The translations under genes were made by a program, and so were the position numbers. A stretch of DNA of 64,000 bases from Datura wrightii. Lineage: Eukaryota > Streptophyta > Magnoliopsida > Solanales > Solanaceae. The notes beneath the pieces were generated by a model, which was given only the letters and a program-made list of their open reading frames with translations, was not told where the DNA came from and searched no databases. Of the stretch, positions 24,251 through 36,533 are shown one piece after another. Every line of letters begins with the position of its first letter. Within the stretch, counting starts at the first letter, position 1. Where the stretch lies: positions 9,424,001 through 9,488,000 of the forward strand of contig JASDFA010000002.1 of assembly GCA_035772735.1 (NCBI GenBank), written 5' to 3'.

Positions 24251-27200
24251 CTAAGTCTGAAATAACTGAGGATATCTGGTTTTCATATCATCTTCTGCTT
24301 CCCAGGTCATCTCCTCTCGGTTCTTATTCTGCCATAACACTTTAACGAAAGCAACATCTTTAGTTCTTAGTTTGTGAATCTGTCGATCTAGTATGGCTAC
24401 TGGAGCTTCTTCATAAGCTAACTCCTCAGTGATTTGGACGTCTTTGACTAGGAAAATCCAGTAGGGATCTCCTATGCACTTCCTCAGCATTGATACATGA
24501 AAAACTGGGTGAACGTATTCTAATTCTGGAGGTAAATCCAATTCATAAGCCACCTGGCCTATCCTTCGGCGAATCTGATAAGGTCCAATAAACCTCGGGC
24601 TGACCTTACCTTTCTTACCAAATCTCACACACCCTTCATCGGTGAAACCTTCAGGAATACCCAGTCCCCACATTAAACTCTAGGATTCTCCGCCGCACAT
24701 CAGCATAAGATTTCTGGCGGCGCTGAGCAGTCAACAGACGTTCCCTGATAAGCTTTACTTTCACTTCTGACTGATGAATAATATCTGGCCCAATCAATGC
24801 CGATTCTCCTACCTCAAACCAACCAGCTAGAGACCTGCACTTCCGCCCATATAACGCTTCATAAGGCGCCATCTGAATTGCTGAATGATAACTGTTATTA
24901 TAGACAAATTCAATAAGTGGTAGATGTTCATCCCAGCTGCCTCCAAAATCTAGCACACACGCCCTAACATATCCTTGAGCATCTGGATTGTACGTTCTAC
25001 CTACCCATCTATTTGAGGATGGAAGGTTGTGCTCAGGTTAACCTGCGTCCCTAGGCCCCTCTGAAAAGATTGCCAAAATTTAGTTGTAAACTGCGCCCCT
25101 CTGCCAGAGATAATTGACAACGGAACACCATGCAATCAGACTATTTCTCTAATATATAGCCCAACATAATCTTCAGCTGAAAAGGTAGCCCTTACTAGCA
25201 GAAAGTGAGCTGATTTTATCAACCTATCAAAAATTACCTAGATAGAATCATATTTACGCCTGGTACGAGGTAACCCTAGTACGAAATCCATATTAACTGC
25301 CTCCCATTTCCAAAAAGGTACGGCTATATCCTGTGTCAGTCCGCCTGGTTTCTGATGTTCAGCTTCACCTGTTGGCAGTTGGGACATTGAGCTACAAATT
25401 CTGCTATCCCCTTTTTCATTCCCGGCCACTAGTAAATCTCTTTTACGTCATGGTACATTTTTGTCGAAGATGGATGGAGAGAATAATGGGCATAATGTAC
25501 CTCGCCCATAATTTGATGGTGAAGCCCTGCCACGTCTAGAACGCAGAGTCGATCCCTATACCTCAAAACTCCATCCTCGGTTACCTGAAAATCTGTCACT
25601 TCCCCTCGCTGGACCCTATTTCTGAGCTAGACCAGGCTAGGATCTTCATACTGCCGTTCTTTCACTTCCACCACGAATGATGACACTGCGGTATTCTGGA
25701 TTACCGCTATATTGTTTCCTGTTTTTACTATACGAACGGCTAAACTGGCTAGCTGATGCAATTCTCGGGCCAATTCCTACCGCTCAGGCTATAAATATGC
25801 CAGGCTTCCCATGGATTTGAGACTAAGGGCATCTGCTACAACATTAGCCCTTCCTGGGTGATCTAAAAATATTCACATCATAATCTTTTAACAGCTCCAA
25901 CTAGCGACGCTGCCGCAGATTCAACTCTTTCTGGGGGAAAATATACTGCAGGCTTTTGTGATCAGTGAAAATATCTACGTGGATGTCATAAAGGTAGTGT
26001 CTCCATATTTTCAAGGCATGAATCACTGCGGCTAACTCTAGGTCATGGGTAGGGTAGTTCTTCTCATGCTTCATCAGCTGCCTAGAAGCATAGGCAATCA
26101 CCTTACCATGCTGCATCAAAACACATCCTAACCCAACACCTGAAGCGTCATAATAGACTGCATAACCCTCTGTTCCTTCTGGCAACGCTAGTACCAATAT
26201 TGATGTCAATCTATCTTTCAGTTCCTGAAAGCTCTGCTCACATGCCTCAGTCTAATGGAATTTTGCTGCCTTCTGTGTCAATTTGGTTAAAGGTGTTGCT
26301 AAAGTGGAAAATCCTTCAATGAACCTTCTGTAATACCCAGCTAACCCAAGGAAACTACGTATCTCGGTCGGAGTGGTAGGTCTAGGCCATGTTTTCACTG
26401 CCTCTATCTTCTGCGTAACTACCTGTATATCAGCATCTGACACAATATGGCCCAAGAAGGCTACTGAATTCAGCCAAAATTCACATTTAGAAAATTTTGC
26501 ATATAGCTAGCGATCTCTGAGAATTTGGAGCACTGTCCGTAGATAATCCTGGTGATCTACCTCTAAGTGGGAATACACCAGAATATCATCGATAAATACT
26601 ATCACGAACAAGTCCAGGTATGGTCTGAAAACATTGTTCATCAGGTCCATGAACACGGCTGGGGCATTTGTCAGTCCGAAGGACATGACTAGAAATTCAA
26701 AGTGGCCATATCTAATCCTGAAGGCAGTCTTTGGAATATCTCTTTCACGAACCCGACCTGATGATATCCTGACCTTAAGTCAATCTTTGAAAAATACCTC
26801 GCTCCCTGTAACTGATCAAATAGGTCGTCTATTCTATGAAGCGGGTACTTATTCTTGATAGTGACTTCATTCAGCTGTCGATAAGCTATGCACATACAGA
26901 GGAAGCCGTCCTTCTTCCTCACGAAGGCGCACCCCATGGTGAGGTACTCGACCTGATAAAGCCCTTGTCTAGAAAATCTTTCAATTGTTCCTTTAGTTCT
27001 CTGAGTTCAGTAGGAGCCATCCCATATGGAGGAATAGATATAGGCTAAGTGCCTAGTAATAGATCGATTGCAAAATCAATTTCCCTTTCTGGGGGAATAC
27101 TAGGAAGCTCATTTGGAAATACGTCGAGAAATTCATTAACCACTAGAATAGACTGAAGGGTCGGAGGCTCTGCCTGAACATCCTGAACTCTAACAATATG

Positions 27201-27653
27201 ATAAATGCACCCTTTTGCTATCAATTTTCTCGCCCGAAGATAGGAAATAAACCTACCTTTTGGCGTGGTTGTACTACCTTTCCACTCTCGTACTGCCACC
27301 CCTAAAAAGTGGAATTGGACAATCTTTGTCCAACATTGGACATTGGTATAGCATGGAGCTAGCCAATCCATACCCATAATGGCATCAAAATAAACCATTT
27401 CTAGTTCTATCAAGTCTTCCATAGTCTGATGACTGGCAACCTCTACTGTACACCCCCGATAGACCCTTCTGGCTATAATAGAATCACCAACAGGTGCAAA
27501 CACTGAGAAAGGTCGCCGGAGCAATTCCATCATAGTACTAAACTTCCGAGCCACTAACGGTGTAACATAGGACAAGGTGGATCCTGGATCTATCAACACA
27601 TAAGCAGGATGAGAGCAAATGTTCAGCATACCTGTCACAACATCTGGTGACAA
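24251..27653 (-). pseudogene. chromovirus pol: protease, RT, RNase H, integrase, chromodomain (element H)
   Basis: The minus-strand polyprotein is broken into frames. Protease is in 27653-27045 (VLIDPGSTLSYVTPLVARKF, MGMDWLAPCY). RT fragments lie at 26937-26689 and 26455-26252 (FLGLAGYYRRFIEGFSTL). RNase H at 26209-25901 has the first Asp in YDAS and a second in FTDH. Integrase spans about 25429-24651 (VNMDFVLGLPRTRRKYDSI; FVYNNSYHSAIQMAPYEALY). The C-terminal piece 24673-24251 has VHPVFHVSMLRK and then a chromodomain-like VAILDRQIHKL ... VLWQNKNREEMTWEAE, which marks it as a chromovirus, a group whose chromodomain is thought to steer integration to marked chromatin. Coding ends RYPQLFQT at the stop 24251-24253. 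Confidence 0.87.
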
Positions 27654-29035
27654 CTTTGACTCCTGTCGCCCCGGTAGTGCATACGTACAGTTTGGGCCGG
27701 CACCTGAACTGGAGGCCCCTGATCTGCCTCGGCCTCTGCCTGTTGAAACTGAGGGCCTACTCCCTGCCGGGGATGCTGGAGCTCGTGATCCTGCCGAGGA
27801 CCTATCCTATCGATCCCGGTCACCCTGACCCCTAGCTAGACAATTCCTCATCTGGTGACCCTCTTGTCCACAAATGTTGCATGAGGTGGAACCATACCTG
27901 CATGCTCCAGAGTGGCATCGACCGCAAATAGGGCAAAGTGGTATTGTAAACCCACTCTGCTCCACTCTCTTCTGTTGCTGTGAACCTACTGCTCGTGAAC
28001 CTTCGCCGGGCTCTGGCTGCCCTCGGCGACTAGGCCTGCTCCTCATTACCTGCGGTGAAGGCGAGGGTCTAGGCGGCCTATCTGATAACGTGGCCTAGGT
28101 CCTCCTCGGGTCTCCTCCTGTAATTCACCCGGTCTGTCCTTGCGGCGCTACTCCTGACTTGTCCTCCTAATCTCCCGTTGTCGCTGTCTGATACCCTCAA
28201 CATTCTGAGCAAAAGTCTGCCCACTAGCGATATCCATATCCTCTCGTAGTGTGGCTGTGATGCAGGTCTCAACATATTCTGGGTTCAGTCCCATAATAAA
28301 GCGGTGTACCCTGGCTGGCATTGTGTCCACAAAAGCTGGCGCATATCGAGCCAAGGAATCAAACCGCATAGCATATTCCCGAACACTCATCGACCCCTGC
28401 TCCAAGTGTAGAAACTAATCAACCTGGGCCTGTCGAATCTTCCACGGTAGGTAATGATCCAAGAAATCCTCTAAGAAGCTGGGCCATGTCGGAGGAGAAA
28501 CATCTCTCCCTCGGGACTTCTCCCAACTCTCATACCACAGTATGGCGATGTCCCGTAGCCAGAATACCGCCAACTCAACTGACTTTGTAGGTGTAGCATG
28601 TATCACCCTGAAAATCCTCTACATCTGGTCTAAGAAGTCCTGAGGGTCCTCGGTCCGATCTGTCCCTGTGAATTACGGGGGACTTAGTGCTAGGAACTCT
28701 CGGACCCTCTAGCTACCAGGCCCTCCTAAGGATTATGCAACTGTAGTTGTCACTAGCTGGCGCTGAGCAGCCATCATCTGCGCTAGCATAACCACTGCAC
28801 TCCTAACCTCCTGGTCGGATGGTACGGGTATAGAAACTACCGGAGGCGGTGCCGTCACACCGGCCGTCCCAAGAGGCTCCTGAAGTGGTGGAGACTGATG
28901 GGGAGGTCGAGATGATACCTCCATATCGTCCTCAGATCGGGCCGATTCTGACCAAGGCTAAGACACCCTGCTGGTGCCCTCTCCTGCTGCTACATCTAGC
29001 CTCCTGCCTACCGTAGGGTGTCACTGATCCGACAT
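27654..29035 (-). pseudogene. chromovirus gag with zinc knuckle (element H)
   Basis: Gag begins at ATG 29035 but meets a stop at codon 5. The capsid core is at 28606-28148 (WPSFLEDFLDHYLP, EYAMRFDSLARYAPAFVDTM, FIMGLNPEYVETCITATL). A nucleocapsid CX2CX4HX4C knuckle (CNICGQEGHQMRNC) is in 28046-27807, preceded by a CPICGRCHSGAC motif. Gag coats the RNA and is the assembly unit of the particle. A stop after the AQVD at 28415 and a later frame change break it. Confidence 0.85.
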
Positions 29036-29232
29036 TTCTCTATAAGAAAAAGAGTATAATAAGCTTAGGGACTCAACCCTATACTGTACTGCTCTATAGC
29101 ACGATTGAATAAGAAGAAAGAGTAACCATCCTATCATGCCTTGCAGCCTCCTGCCTATAGTATGTGGTGCACAACACATCCATAGACAAGACTCTACTTA
29201 GCACGGCTTGCAGACTCCCTGGGATACGACCT

Positions 29233-29244
29233 GCTCTGATACCA
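29233..29244 (-). other. primer binding site, iMet (element H)
   Basis: Minus strand TGGTATCAGAGC, an exact match to the common plant initiator-Met tRNA primer site, four bases inside the 5' LTR. Confidence 0.88.
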
Positions 29245-29961
29245 AGTTTGTCACGCCCCACCTTGGGAGGCATGACTGGCAGCTGGTGCCCTAGTAGGAC
29301 CTGAACTGCTGAACTGACTAAGCCTAGGCACCTTTGGTGCAGGGCTAACTCTAACTCTAGAATCAAGAAAACAATGGGCTATATAGCGGCTGTAAATACA
29401 ACCCCTGGCCGACAAGGCCTATAGCCACCTGTGAAAATAAATAGCTAACCAGAGACAAACAATCATAGGGAATCCTATGCGGGCCGACAAGGCCACCATG
29501 ATATCTAGTTATAACTGGAAAGTAAGATTAGATGCTAAACTAAACTATGACCGACAAGGCCACCATCAACAGCTAAACAAGGCCCCACACGGCCAACACA
29601 CATAGTCTAAAACACATATGAGCCCCACACGGCCGATATCATCTAACCACAGGGAAGTAACACAATCTGCAAGCCTCTAAGAGTAATAAGATAGTCGGGA
29701 CAGGGCCCCAACCTACCCATACTGTACAAACAAAAGAAGTAAACCTCTATCACACAAGCTCCGGAAGAAAGGAGTTGATGGCTCTGTACAGCTGACTGGA
29801 ACTATGAGGGACCTGCTCCTTGTCTATTTGCACCTGCAGGTAAGTAATGCAGTGCCCCAAAAGAGGGCGTCAGTACCACAGGTACTGAATATGTAAGGCA
29901 GTAACTTTAAATAACTGAAAGTGAGGAAATAGAACTGACAATGACTGAAGTAAAGGAACCG

Positions 29962-30177
29962 CCCTGGTCGGTCACTTTTCTGGGCCGGGATCGATAAATG
30001 GAAGTCATAAAAAAGAAATCTTTCTCTTCGCACCTCAAATCAAGAGGAAGGGTTGCTTGTCAAGCTGGCCTATATATAATAATAAGAAATTTCTTTCTAT
30101 TTTATATTATTATATAATAGATTATACAAGAAAAATGGAAAGATTCGCTTTCTTTTAACCGGCTCCTTCTTCTTTGT
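29962..30177. other. organelle-like insertion inside an LTR (possible NUMT)
   Basis: The two LTRs of element H agree up to ...GGAACCG and resume at GACTGAAGATGACTG; only the right copy has these 216 bases between. The insert differs from the LTR in style: GGTCGGTCACTTTTCTGGGC, a CGAAG/GGAAG purine-rich stretch, and CTTTCTTTTAACCGGCTCC. These remind me of plant mitochondrial intergenic DNA. There is no target duplication and no terminal repeat, as for end-joining capture of filler DNA. The mitochondrial origin is a guess from appearance. Confidence 0.5.
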
Positions 30178-30973
30178 GACTGAAGATGACTGAAGTAGTG
30201 AAATCAAGGCTAAACATAACTGTAATAAGGAGGGTAGGGGTCACAACTAACAAACGAGGCATCTTGCTGTCTAACTATCAGTAACTAAAGCAAACATAAA
30301 CCTTACCTGGCCCCCATGAGCCGGAAGGTATAATCAGCACAGAATAACCCTCCTGGGTCCCCATTAGCCCTAGTGAGTACACCTCAATCTATATACCCCT
30401 ATCCAGGTCATACTAAGTCAACTACCAGCTATAAGCATCTTGCCGATCCCCTAGGTCTGCAACTGGACCCGCTCGACCCCTGACTATAGTTGTGTCTGAG
30501 TTCGGAGGACTCCTGATATCTACACCCCGGGCGTAAACGCTCGGCGGGGGTGTGTATAAGGCCAACCACGGCATATGAGGATCTAGATCCCCATCTTCAT
30601 CCCTTGCGGATGGCATGTCGCTCTGTAGAGCGACGTATCCTCGCCCCTGGCGGGCGGCGACACAGCTATTAACCCTGGGGTGGTCACGGAAGCTATACAG
30701 GTGTAATCCAACCCAAAACAATACAATTTATGAGTCTCAACTGAAAACAACAACTAGACATGATGACATACTCCTAACATGCTTTATTGGGATTCATACT
30801 GGACTACTATGCTGAAGAACTAACTTACCGAAAGAAAATGCCTTAACATACCTCGTTCGCTGTTTACCTATTAAATGGCGAGTATCGGCTCGTGTTCAAC
30901 TGCCCTTCTCAACTGTGATCATATTAACGGAAGAATAAGGCTACTTTATTACTATATTCTAAGAAAATGATAA

Positions 30974-30975
<2 letters not shown>

Positions 30976-31035
<60 letters not shown>
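30976..31035. repeat. (AT)n microsatellite
   Basis: About 30 AT units inside the 5' LTR of element H. The sister LTR has only a short TATATATATA there (near 23358), so the tract expanded after insertion. Confidence 0.95.
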
Positions 31036-31036
<1 letters not shown>

Positions 31037-31638
31037 TGACTATACTTCAACTTATCGAAAGACGATCAAAAACTCGTAATTTCTCGGGAATCTAGAAGGG
31101 AGAAATACTTACTTTAGGCACGTGATCGTATTGACACTAGTTTGAAATAATTCCACCAACTTAGGCTCGGCGGGACAATGATTTGCCGGGCGTATTTTAC
31201 GAAAATAACTCTGCAGCGATGCTCTCTGCAGCCCTATACTTCACTACCCAGAGTTAATTTAGATTTGTACGGCATCTAGCGGCGTAATCGAACGATTTTC
31301 AACAGTTTCCTTTCGTTCTTGCCTCTGTTGGACGAAGTTATTTGGAAAATAACATAACATCTAAGTGTGAGGCCTTTATATACTTGAGGCGGCAGACAAG
31401 GCAACGTGGCACTCTGTCGGTCGCACTGATTCTGCTCCGTGCCACTTTGAGTAACGCGGAGGGGCTACTCCATGCCACTTTGCCCCTCTGGGCAACTTGG
31501 TTCGGCCTCCTCCCGTGAAATTCCGACTTTGCACTCGTTCGGCCTTTCCCCAGGCCCTTTCCTCATACGTATGGCACTCTAAAACTCTCAGCCAACATAC
31601 GAATAGGCCGACTAAATGTTACGGAGTGTAACAATAAG

Positions 31639-34178
31639 AATTCAGAAAGAAAATTATAAATTTTAAGTTAACAAATGATTGTGTTTAAGAGTTAGATCTA
31701 ACCCAGTAATTCTTTCCTCAGTTTGTAATAACATTTGATTGAAAAGTGAAATATTGTTCATTTTTCCATGACCACTTAAATGCATGCATTATATGTATAT
31801 TCCATATTAATTGTTACAAAAAATTGTATTACTACACTATTAATGAATTAATATCTAATATCAATATTAGCATTATGAAGACGCATTGTAATATAAAGTT
31901 GTATAGTAGAATATAATATATATAGTATAAGTTATTCATTTAAATAATTAGCATTTGTGAAATCGTATCATGAGTTGTTGGTGACTTGTTTTTGTACTAA
32001 TAAATTTATATTATATCACAAATACATTTATTTCTTTATAATTGATCGTCCAAATTAAGAAATACTCATCAAAATTAGTGAAAATAAAACTCTATTTTTA
32101 AAAAGATAAAAAAGTGAATGATAGTCTGCTATGAGTTTTGTACTTTAAATATTTAGTTATAGCATAATTTTAAATTTTTTATTTTACCCTTTATGAGATG
32201 ATTTCAGCTCAATTTTTTATCTCAGTCTCAATCTATGTGTCTAATCTAACACCTTCGTATAAATGAAAATAAAAAATAGTATACATTTAAGTAAAGAGTG
32301 TGAATAAAAGAGCACTTAATTAGTGGAAATAACTTAAAATATGTTGTGTTTCTACATGTTCTTTTTTCTTTTTTTCAATTGTACGGGTTTTTTTAAAAAA
32401 ATGAATTCTATGTATTAATACATAATAAAATTACCCTCTTTAATTTGTTTTCTCTTACTATGAGTTGAAAATTTGTGATGGATAATAGTTAGTTTAATAA
32501 ATAAAGGATTAATATAAGTAACAAAATTATAATTAATTTTAAAGTTTTAAATATTAGGACTTTCAATATAGTTCAAATGAGGAAAGATTTAAGAAGAAAA
32601 ATTTTAGTCAATTTTAAGATACTAATATTAGGAGTTCTTGCTTTTTACAAATAAGTAAAGATTTAATACTTATAACTTTAATTAATTTCAAACTCCTAAA
32701 TATTAGGATAATAATTTAATAATTATTATTTTTAAAAAATAGTAAATAACAATTTTGTCTATAGTGATGTCCTCTAATGAAGAACAAAACGTTCAATCAA
32801 CATTACTAAGGGTCTTCACACTTGAAGATCTTAGAACTCACAAAGATGTCAAGTATCTATAAAGAATATTTTGTTAAGTAAATAGGAGTAAAATATTATG
32901 CATATATTGAATGTTAGATTAATTGATGAGATCTAAAGAAATTACCCAAGATTGTTCCATTGGAAGATTGTATTGCATCTTCAAATGAAACAAAATTATT
33001 TGAAAAAGTAACAGTAGAAAAGTGATTGTTATATTCCTGAACTATAGTGTTATCACTAAATCCAATCTCAATCTCCTTGTTTACTAATACAAAATTAGTA
33101 TTAACTCTATTGATGTGTCCGTTTATGATGTAACTCTCTCTCTATGTGTGTGTTTGTGTGTGTAAATATCGATATTAAATCACATAATATCGATATTTGA
33201 CTCAATTAAAGGAGACAACATAATATTAATACTAAAATCAATTAAAGGAGACAATTTAAGTTATATTATTTTGAACATAAGTAACTTGAGCTGGCGTAGC
33301 AAATACATAATATTCTTCAAATCGACAACACGAAACAAAAAAGATAGATAAATTCTAAAACAAAGAAAATTTGAAAACATACACAATTACTGTAGCTAAT
33401 GAAGAAGTCTTTGAGACAAAATTGTTATTGAAGAAAATTTATGAATAAAATTATGTAATTATAAAAAATTTATTGAAGTGGAAATTTGGTAAAATTTTTT
33501 TTAGGAAAATAGCAATTTTAGGCAAGTATGACAAATTTTTATGCAATTTTTTTTCCTTAGGGAAATTTACGGGGAAGCCTTTTTAATTTTAGGGTAGGCA
33601 ATTTTTTTTAGAAAAATTTTGATTGCAAATTTTAAATTTTAGGTAAAAGAATTTAGGTTAGGTGATTTCATTATTTTAAGAAAAATTTAGACGTCACTAA
33701 GTTTAAGGTAAAAACTTATAAGTAATTTTATTTTTATTTTTTTAAAAAAAATTACGTAAGGCTAATTTTAAATTTTAGGTAAAAGATTTTAGGATTCATG
33801 ATGGCCAATTAAATAATATTTTTAAAAAAAATAGCAAGTGATGATTTTATTTATTATAAAGTACTTTAATTAAGGACAAAAAATTTAATCAACATTTCTA
33901 AAAGATTTCTCATATTTTTATATTACAGTATATAGGTATAAATAATCTAATATAGTGTAAGAAAATATCAAAATATTAATATATTCAAGGAAGCTGGTCA
34001 AAATGGATTTACATTTGTCTTTAGGAAATGATAAGCAGATGAAACGTATACATAATTCCAGATTCTAAAATATTTAGGCTACCTATGTTGATAATTGACC
34101 CGTTGAGCAACCCAAACTAACCCGCCAAAAAGATGGATCGGCTTGGGTTATCACCCAAATTGACCCCGATAAAAAGAA
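31639..34178. other. AT-rich intergenic spacer
   Basis: No ORF above noise, no RNA gene and no clear transposon ends seen. It has many short A/T runs and loosely repeated TTTTAGGTAAAAGATTTTAGG-like words around 33480-33800. A (TG)n patch lies near 33145-33165. Confidence 0.6.
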
Positions 34179-34479
34179 AAGGAAAAATTACATGACATTG
34201 CAAACATATGCTATGTATTTATTTTTAGTAGCAAAAGTTTGAAAAAATTACATTTTATAGAAACTAATTACAATTTATAGCACTCTCTTCACCTAATCCT
34301 AAATCTCTCTCGCCTCTCTCCTCTTTCTCCCTCTTTCTCCCTCTCTCTCTGGCTCACCTCTCTACCTCACCTCTCTCCTTCCTCCTTCTCGCTTTCTTTC
34401 TCTCCTTCTCCTCATCTCTCTATTTTTTTTCTTTCTCCCTCTTTGCCTCTCTCTTTGATACATATTGACAAGCAAAAAA

Positions 34480-34980
34480 AAAATACACATTCAAAGAGTA
34501 CATACTGATAAGCATAAAAAAAATAGATACAAGTAGATATACATTCAAAGAGTATAAGTAGATACAAGAGTGAATGAATACAAGCTCAATTAGAGATAGA
34601 TACACATAATGATACAATTCAAAGAATACAAGTAGAATGAATGAATACAAGTGATATAAGAGTTAATGAATACAAGTGATACAAGAATGAATGAATTCAA
34701 CAAAAAAAAATAGATACACATTCAAAATTTTGATAATACTAATAAGTATTCAAAAGAGATACGCATTCAAAAAATACAAGTAGAATGAATGAATACAAGT
34801 GATACAAGAGTGAATGACAAGTGATATAAGAATGAAAGAATGAATAAATACAAGATCAATTAGATATAACAAGTATTCATTGATATAGCTAATGCAACTA
34901 TGAATACAATATACATCAGTTGTTTGATACTCTCCAAAAAAATATAAGAAAATACAGAGAGAAAGATGCAAATTAAAAAA
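34480..34980. repeat. degenerate minisatellite
   Basis: Repeats of roughly 20-35 bases built from GAATACAAGTGATACAAGAG and ACACATTCAAAGAGTAC words, in the loop of the fold-back element. Units vary in length and sequence, so this is not a CRISPR-like array. Confidence 0.65.
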
Positions 34981-35082
34981 TACAGTATACAAAGAGGGAG
35001 AGAGAAATAGAGAAATAGAGAAAGAAAGGGAGGGCGAGAGAGGCAGAGAGAAAAAAGAGCAAGAGCGAGAGAGAAATGGAGA

Positions 35083-35096
35083 AATGGGGGGGGGGG

Positions 35097-35151
<55 letters not shown>

Positions 35152-35220
35152 GGAGAGAGAGGGAAAAAAAGAAAGAGAGAGGGGGGGGGGGGGGGCGAGA
35201 TAAATTCTAGAGAGAGGGGA
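35083..35220. repeat. (G)n and (GA)n simple repeats
   Basis: Two G runs of 11-13 bases flank a (GA)n/(GGGAGA)n tract in the right arm of the fold-back element. Confidence 0.9.
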
Positions 35221-36019
35221 GAGAGGTTTTTTCTTTTTGCCCTAAAAATTATTGTTGTAAATTGTAATATGCAAACTATAGCTATTAATGGTAATTAGTT
35301 TTCAAATGTATGCTATTTATGAAAGAGACCTTTGACCCAACCCATAAGAGTTTAGGCGGGTTGGGCAAGTTACACATTTATGGGTCAAGTTTGCCACCTC
35401 TAGTGCACGGATGGTTGTAAACCTAGATATTTGGGCTCAGAGTTTAGTAGAATAATTTTTAAAAAATTCTACAGGAGTGCATTGTGGTTTTTGCCTCTCT
35501 TGAACAAGAAGTTCTCCACATTAAATACTTATGTTGATTATTATTCCGCAATTTACCTTGTTACATAATTGTTCAAAGAACCTGCTTCTTTGAGTATTTA
35601 GTTGCAGTCAAACTAACACAATCAATGTGGAGTGTCATTTATGAAATTTATTTTCTCTAATTCTATTAGGGAATTCATATTCCTCATTTTTAAGAAACTT
35701 GATTTCCTAAAAAATGTATTCCAACATTTTTAACCAATCAAACATCAAAAATTGAAAAAATATTGTCCTCCTTAGTAAACACAACCTATGTATGTACTTC
35801 AAATCTTTCTAAGAATAGTTATATTTTCCTTCTAAGACTTTTTAAAGACCCTATAGGTAATTGAAACCCTATGTATGTACTTCAGATCTCTTTAAGAATA
35901 GTTATATTTTTCTTCTCAAACGTTTCAAAGACTCCATAGATGATCGTAGTGATCATAGAAAGGGTTAGGTTGATAATGTAAGGTTACCAGTCATACAAAA
36001 TAATGAGTAGGTAATGTCA

Positions 36020-36185
36020 AAACGGTCTTGTGTAACTGGTAAAGTTACTGTCATGTGATCAGGAGGTCATAGGTTCAAGCCATAGAAGCAGTCCCTTGCA
36101 AAAATGCAGGGTAAGAATGCGTTTAATAGATTCTTGTGGTTCGATCCTTTCTGACCGGACTGCCAATTGAATAGTGTTAAGATAT
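36020..36185 (+). mobile_element. tRNA-derived SINE
   Basis: It contains Pol III type-2 promoter-like boxes: an A box around TGTAACTGGTAAAG (36030-36043) and a B box GGTTCAAGCC (36072-36081), with spacing typical of tRNA-derived SINEs. The body GTCATGTGATCAGGAGGTCA ... GCAGGGTAAGAATGCG ... TTGTGGTTCGATCC matches my memory of the Solanaceae SINE consensus style. It lies about 350 bp upstream of the SRF gene's first recognisable leader. Exact ends are uncertain. Confidence 0.65.
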
Positions 36186-36530
36186 TTTATATTAAAGGTC
36201 TCTCACCAACTAATTACAAATAAACTGTTTACAAACACATATAAGTGTAAAAATAAAAAGATAAATATGATACAATTGGTTAGGTTACACCTATAAAATT
36301 AAAATTAAAATTAAAATTAAAAAAAGAATTTCCCGGGCTCCTTTTCTTTTGGGCGGGGGTGGGGGCACATTTCTTATTATAACTAACTAACCGCTTTGTT
36401 GTCAAAAAAAAAAAAAAAACTAACCGCTTAACTCTACTGGACTCTAAAGAGTTTTCCTCCTTCTTCCACTGACCACTGTTATGTTACTCATTTCTGGGTA
36501 ACTCTCTCAAGAATAATTTCTTTCTGGGTA
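36186..36530. other. spacer upstream of the SRF gene
   Basis: Contains an (AAAATT)n run (36296-36322), a G-rich patch and a poly-A run (36406-36420). A promoter for the downstream gene may lie here, but no clear TATA box was fixed. Confidence 0.4.
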
Positions 36531-36533
36531 TGC

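Larger units (their letters stand above)
21853..31633 (-). mobile_element. Tekay/Del-like chromovirus, full-length (element H)
   Basis: Complete element: 3' LTR 21853-23973, polypurine tract, pol-gag 24251-29035, primer site 29233-29244 and 5' LTR 29249-31633. A perfect 5-bp target duplication ATAAG flanks it (21848-21852 and 31634-31638). It shares LTRs and internal sequence with element A. Coding frames are broken in many places, including a stop at gag codon 5. The 5' LTR is 264 bp longer than the 3' LTR because of an inserted segment and an expanded (AT)n. Confidence 0.92.
29249..31633 (-). repeat. 5' LTR of element H
   Basis: 2,385 bp, colinear with 21853-23973 except for a 216-bp insertion (29962-30177) and an (AT)n tract grown to about 60 bp (30976-31035). 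On the element strand the TATA box TATATAAAGGCC is at 31371-31382, with the CG-rich module at about 31390-31500 just upstream. Confidence 0.9.
34180..35330. mobile_element. fold-back, simple-repeat-filled non-autonomous DNA element
   Basis: The left end has CATATGCTATGTATT and ACTAATTACAATTTATAGC (34206-34281); the right end read in reverse has AAATAGCATACATTTG and ACTAATTACCATTAATAGC (about 35283-35321). These are imperfect terminal inverted repeats. Inside, the left arm is CT-rich (34290-34450) and the right arm GA-rich (34990-35220), so the arms can pair into a long hairpin. The middle (34480-34980) is a degenerate tandem array of GAATACAAGTGATACAAGA-like units. No transposase. ORFs here are low-complexity artefacts. 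Exact ends and target duplication were not resolved. Confidence 0.55.

Noticed and set aside
34480..34980. CRISPR-like array
   Set aside because: Repeat units vary in length and sequence with no distinct spacers; eukaryotic minisatellite inside a fold-back element.
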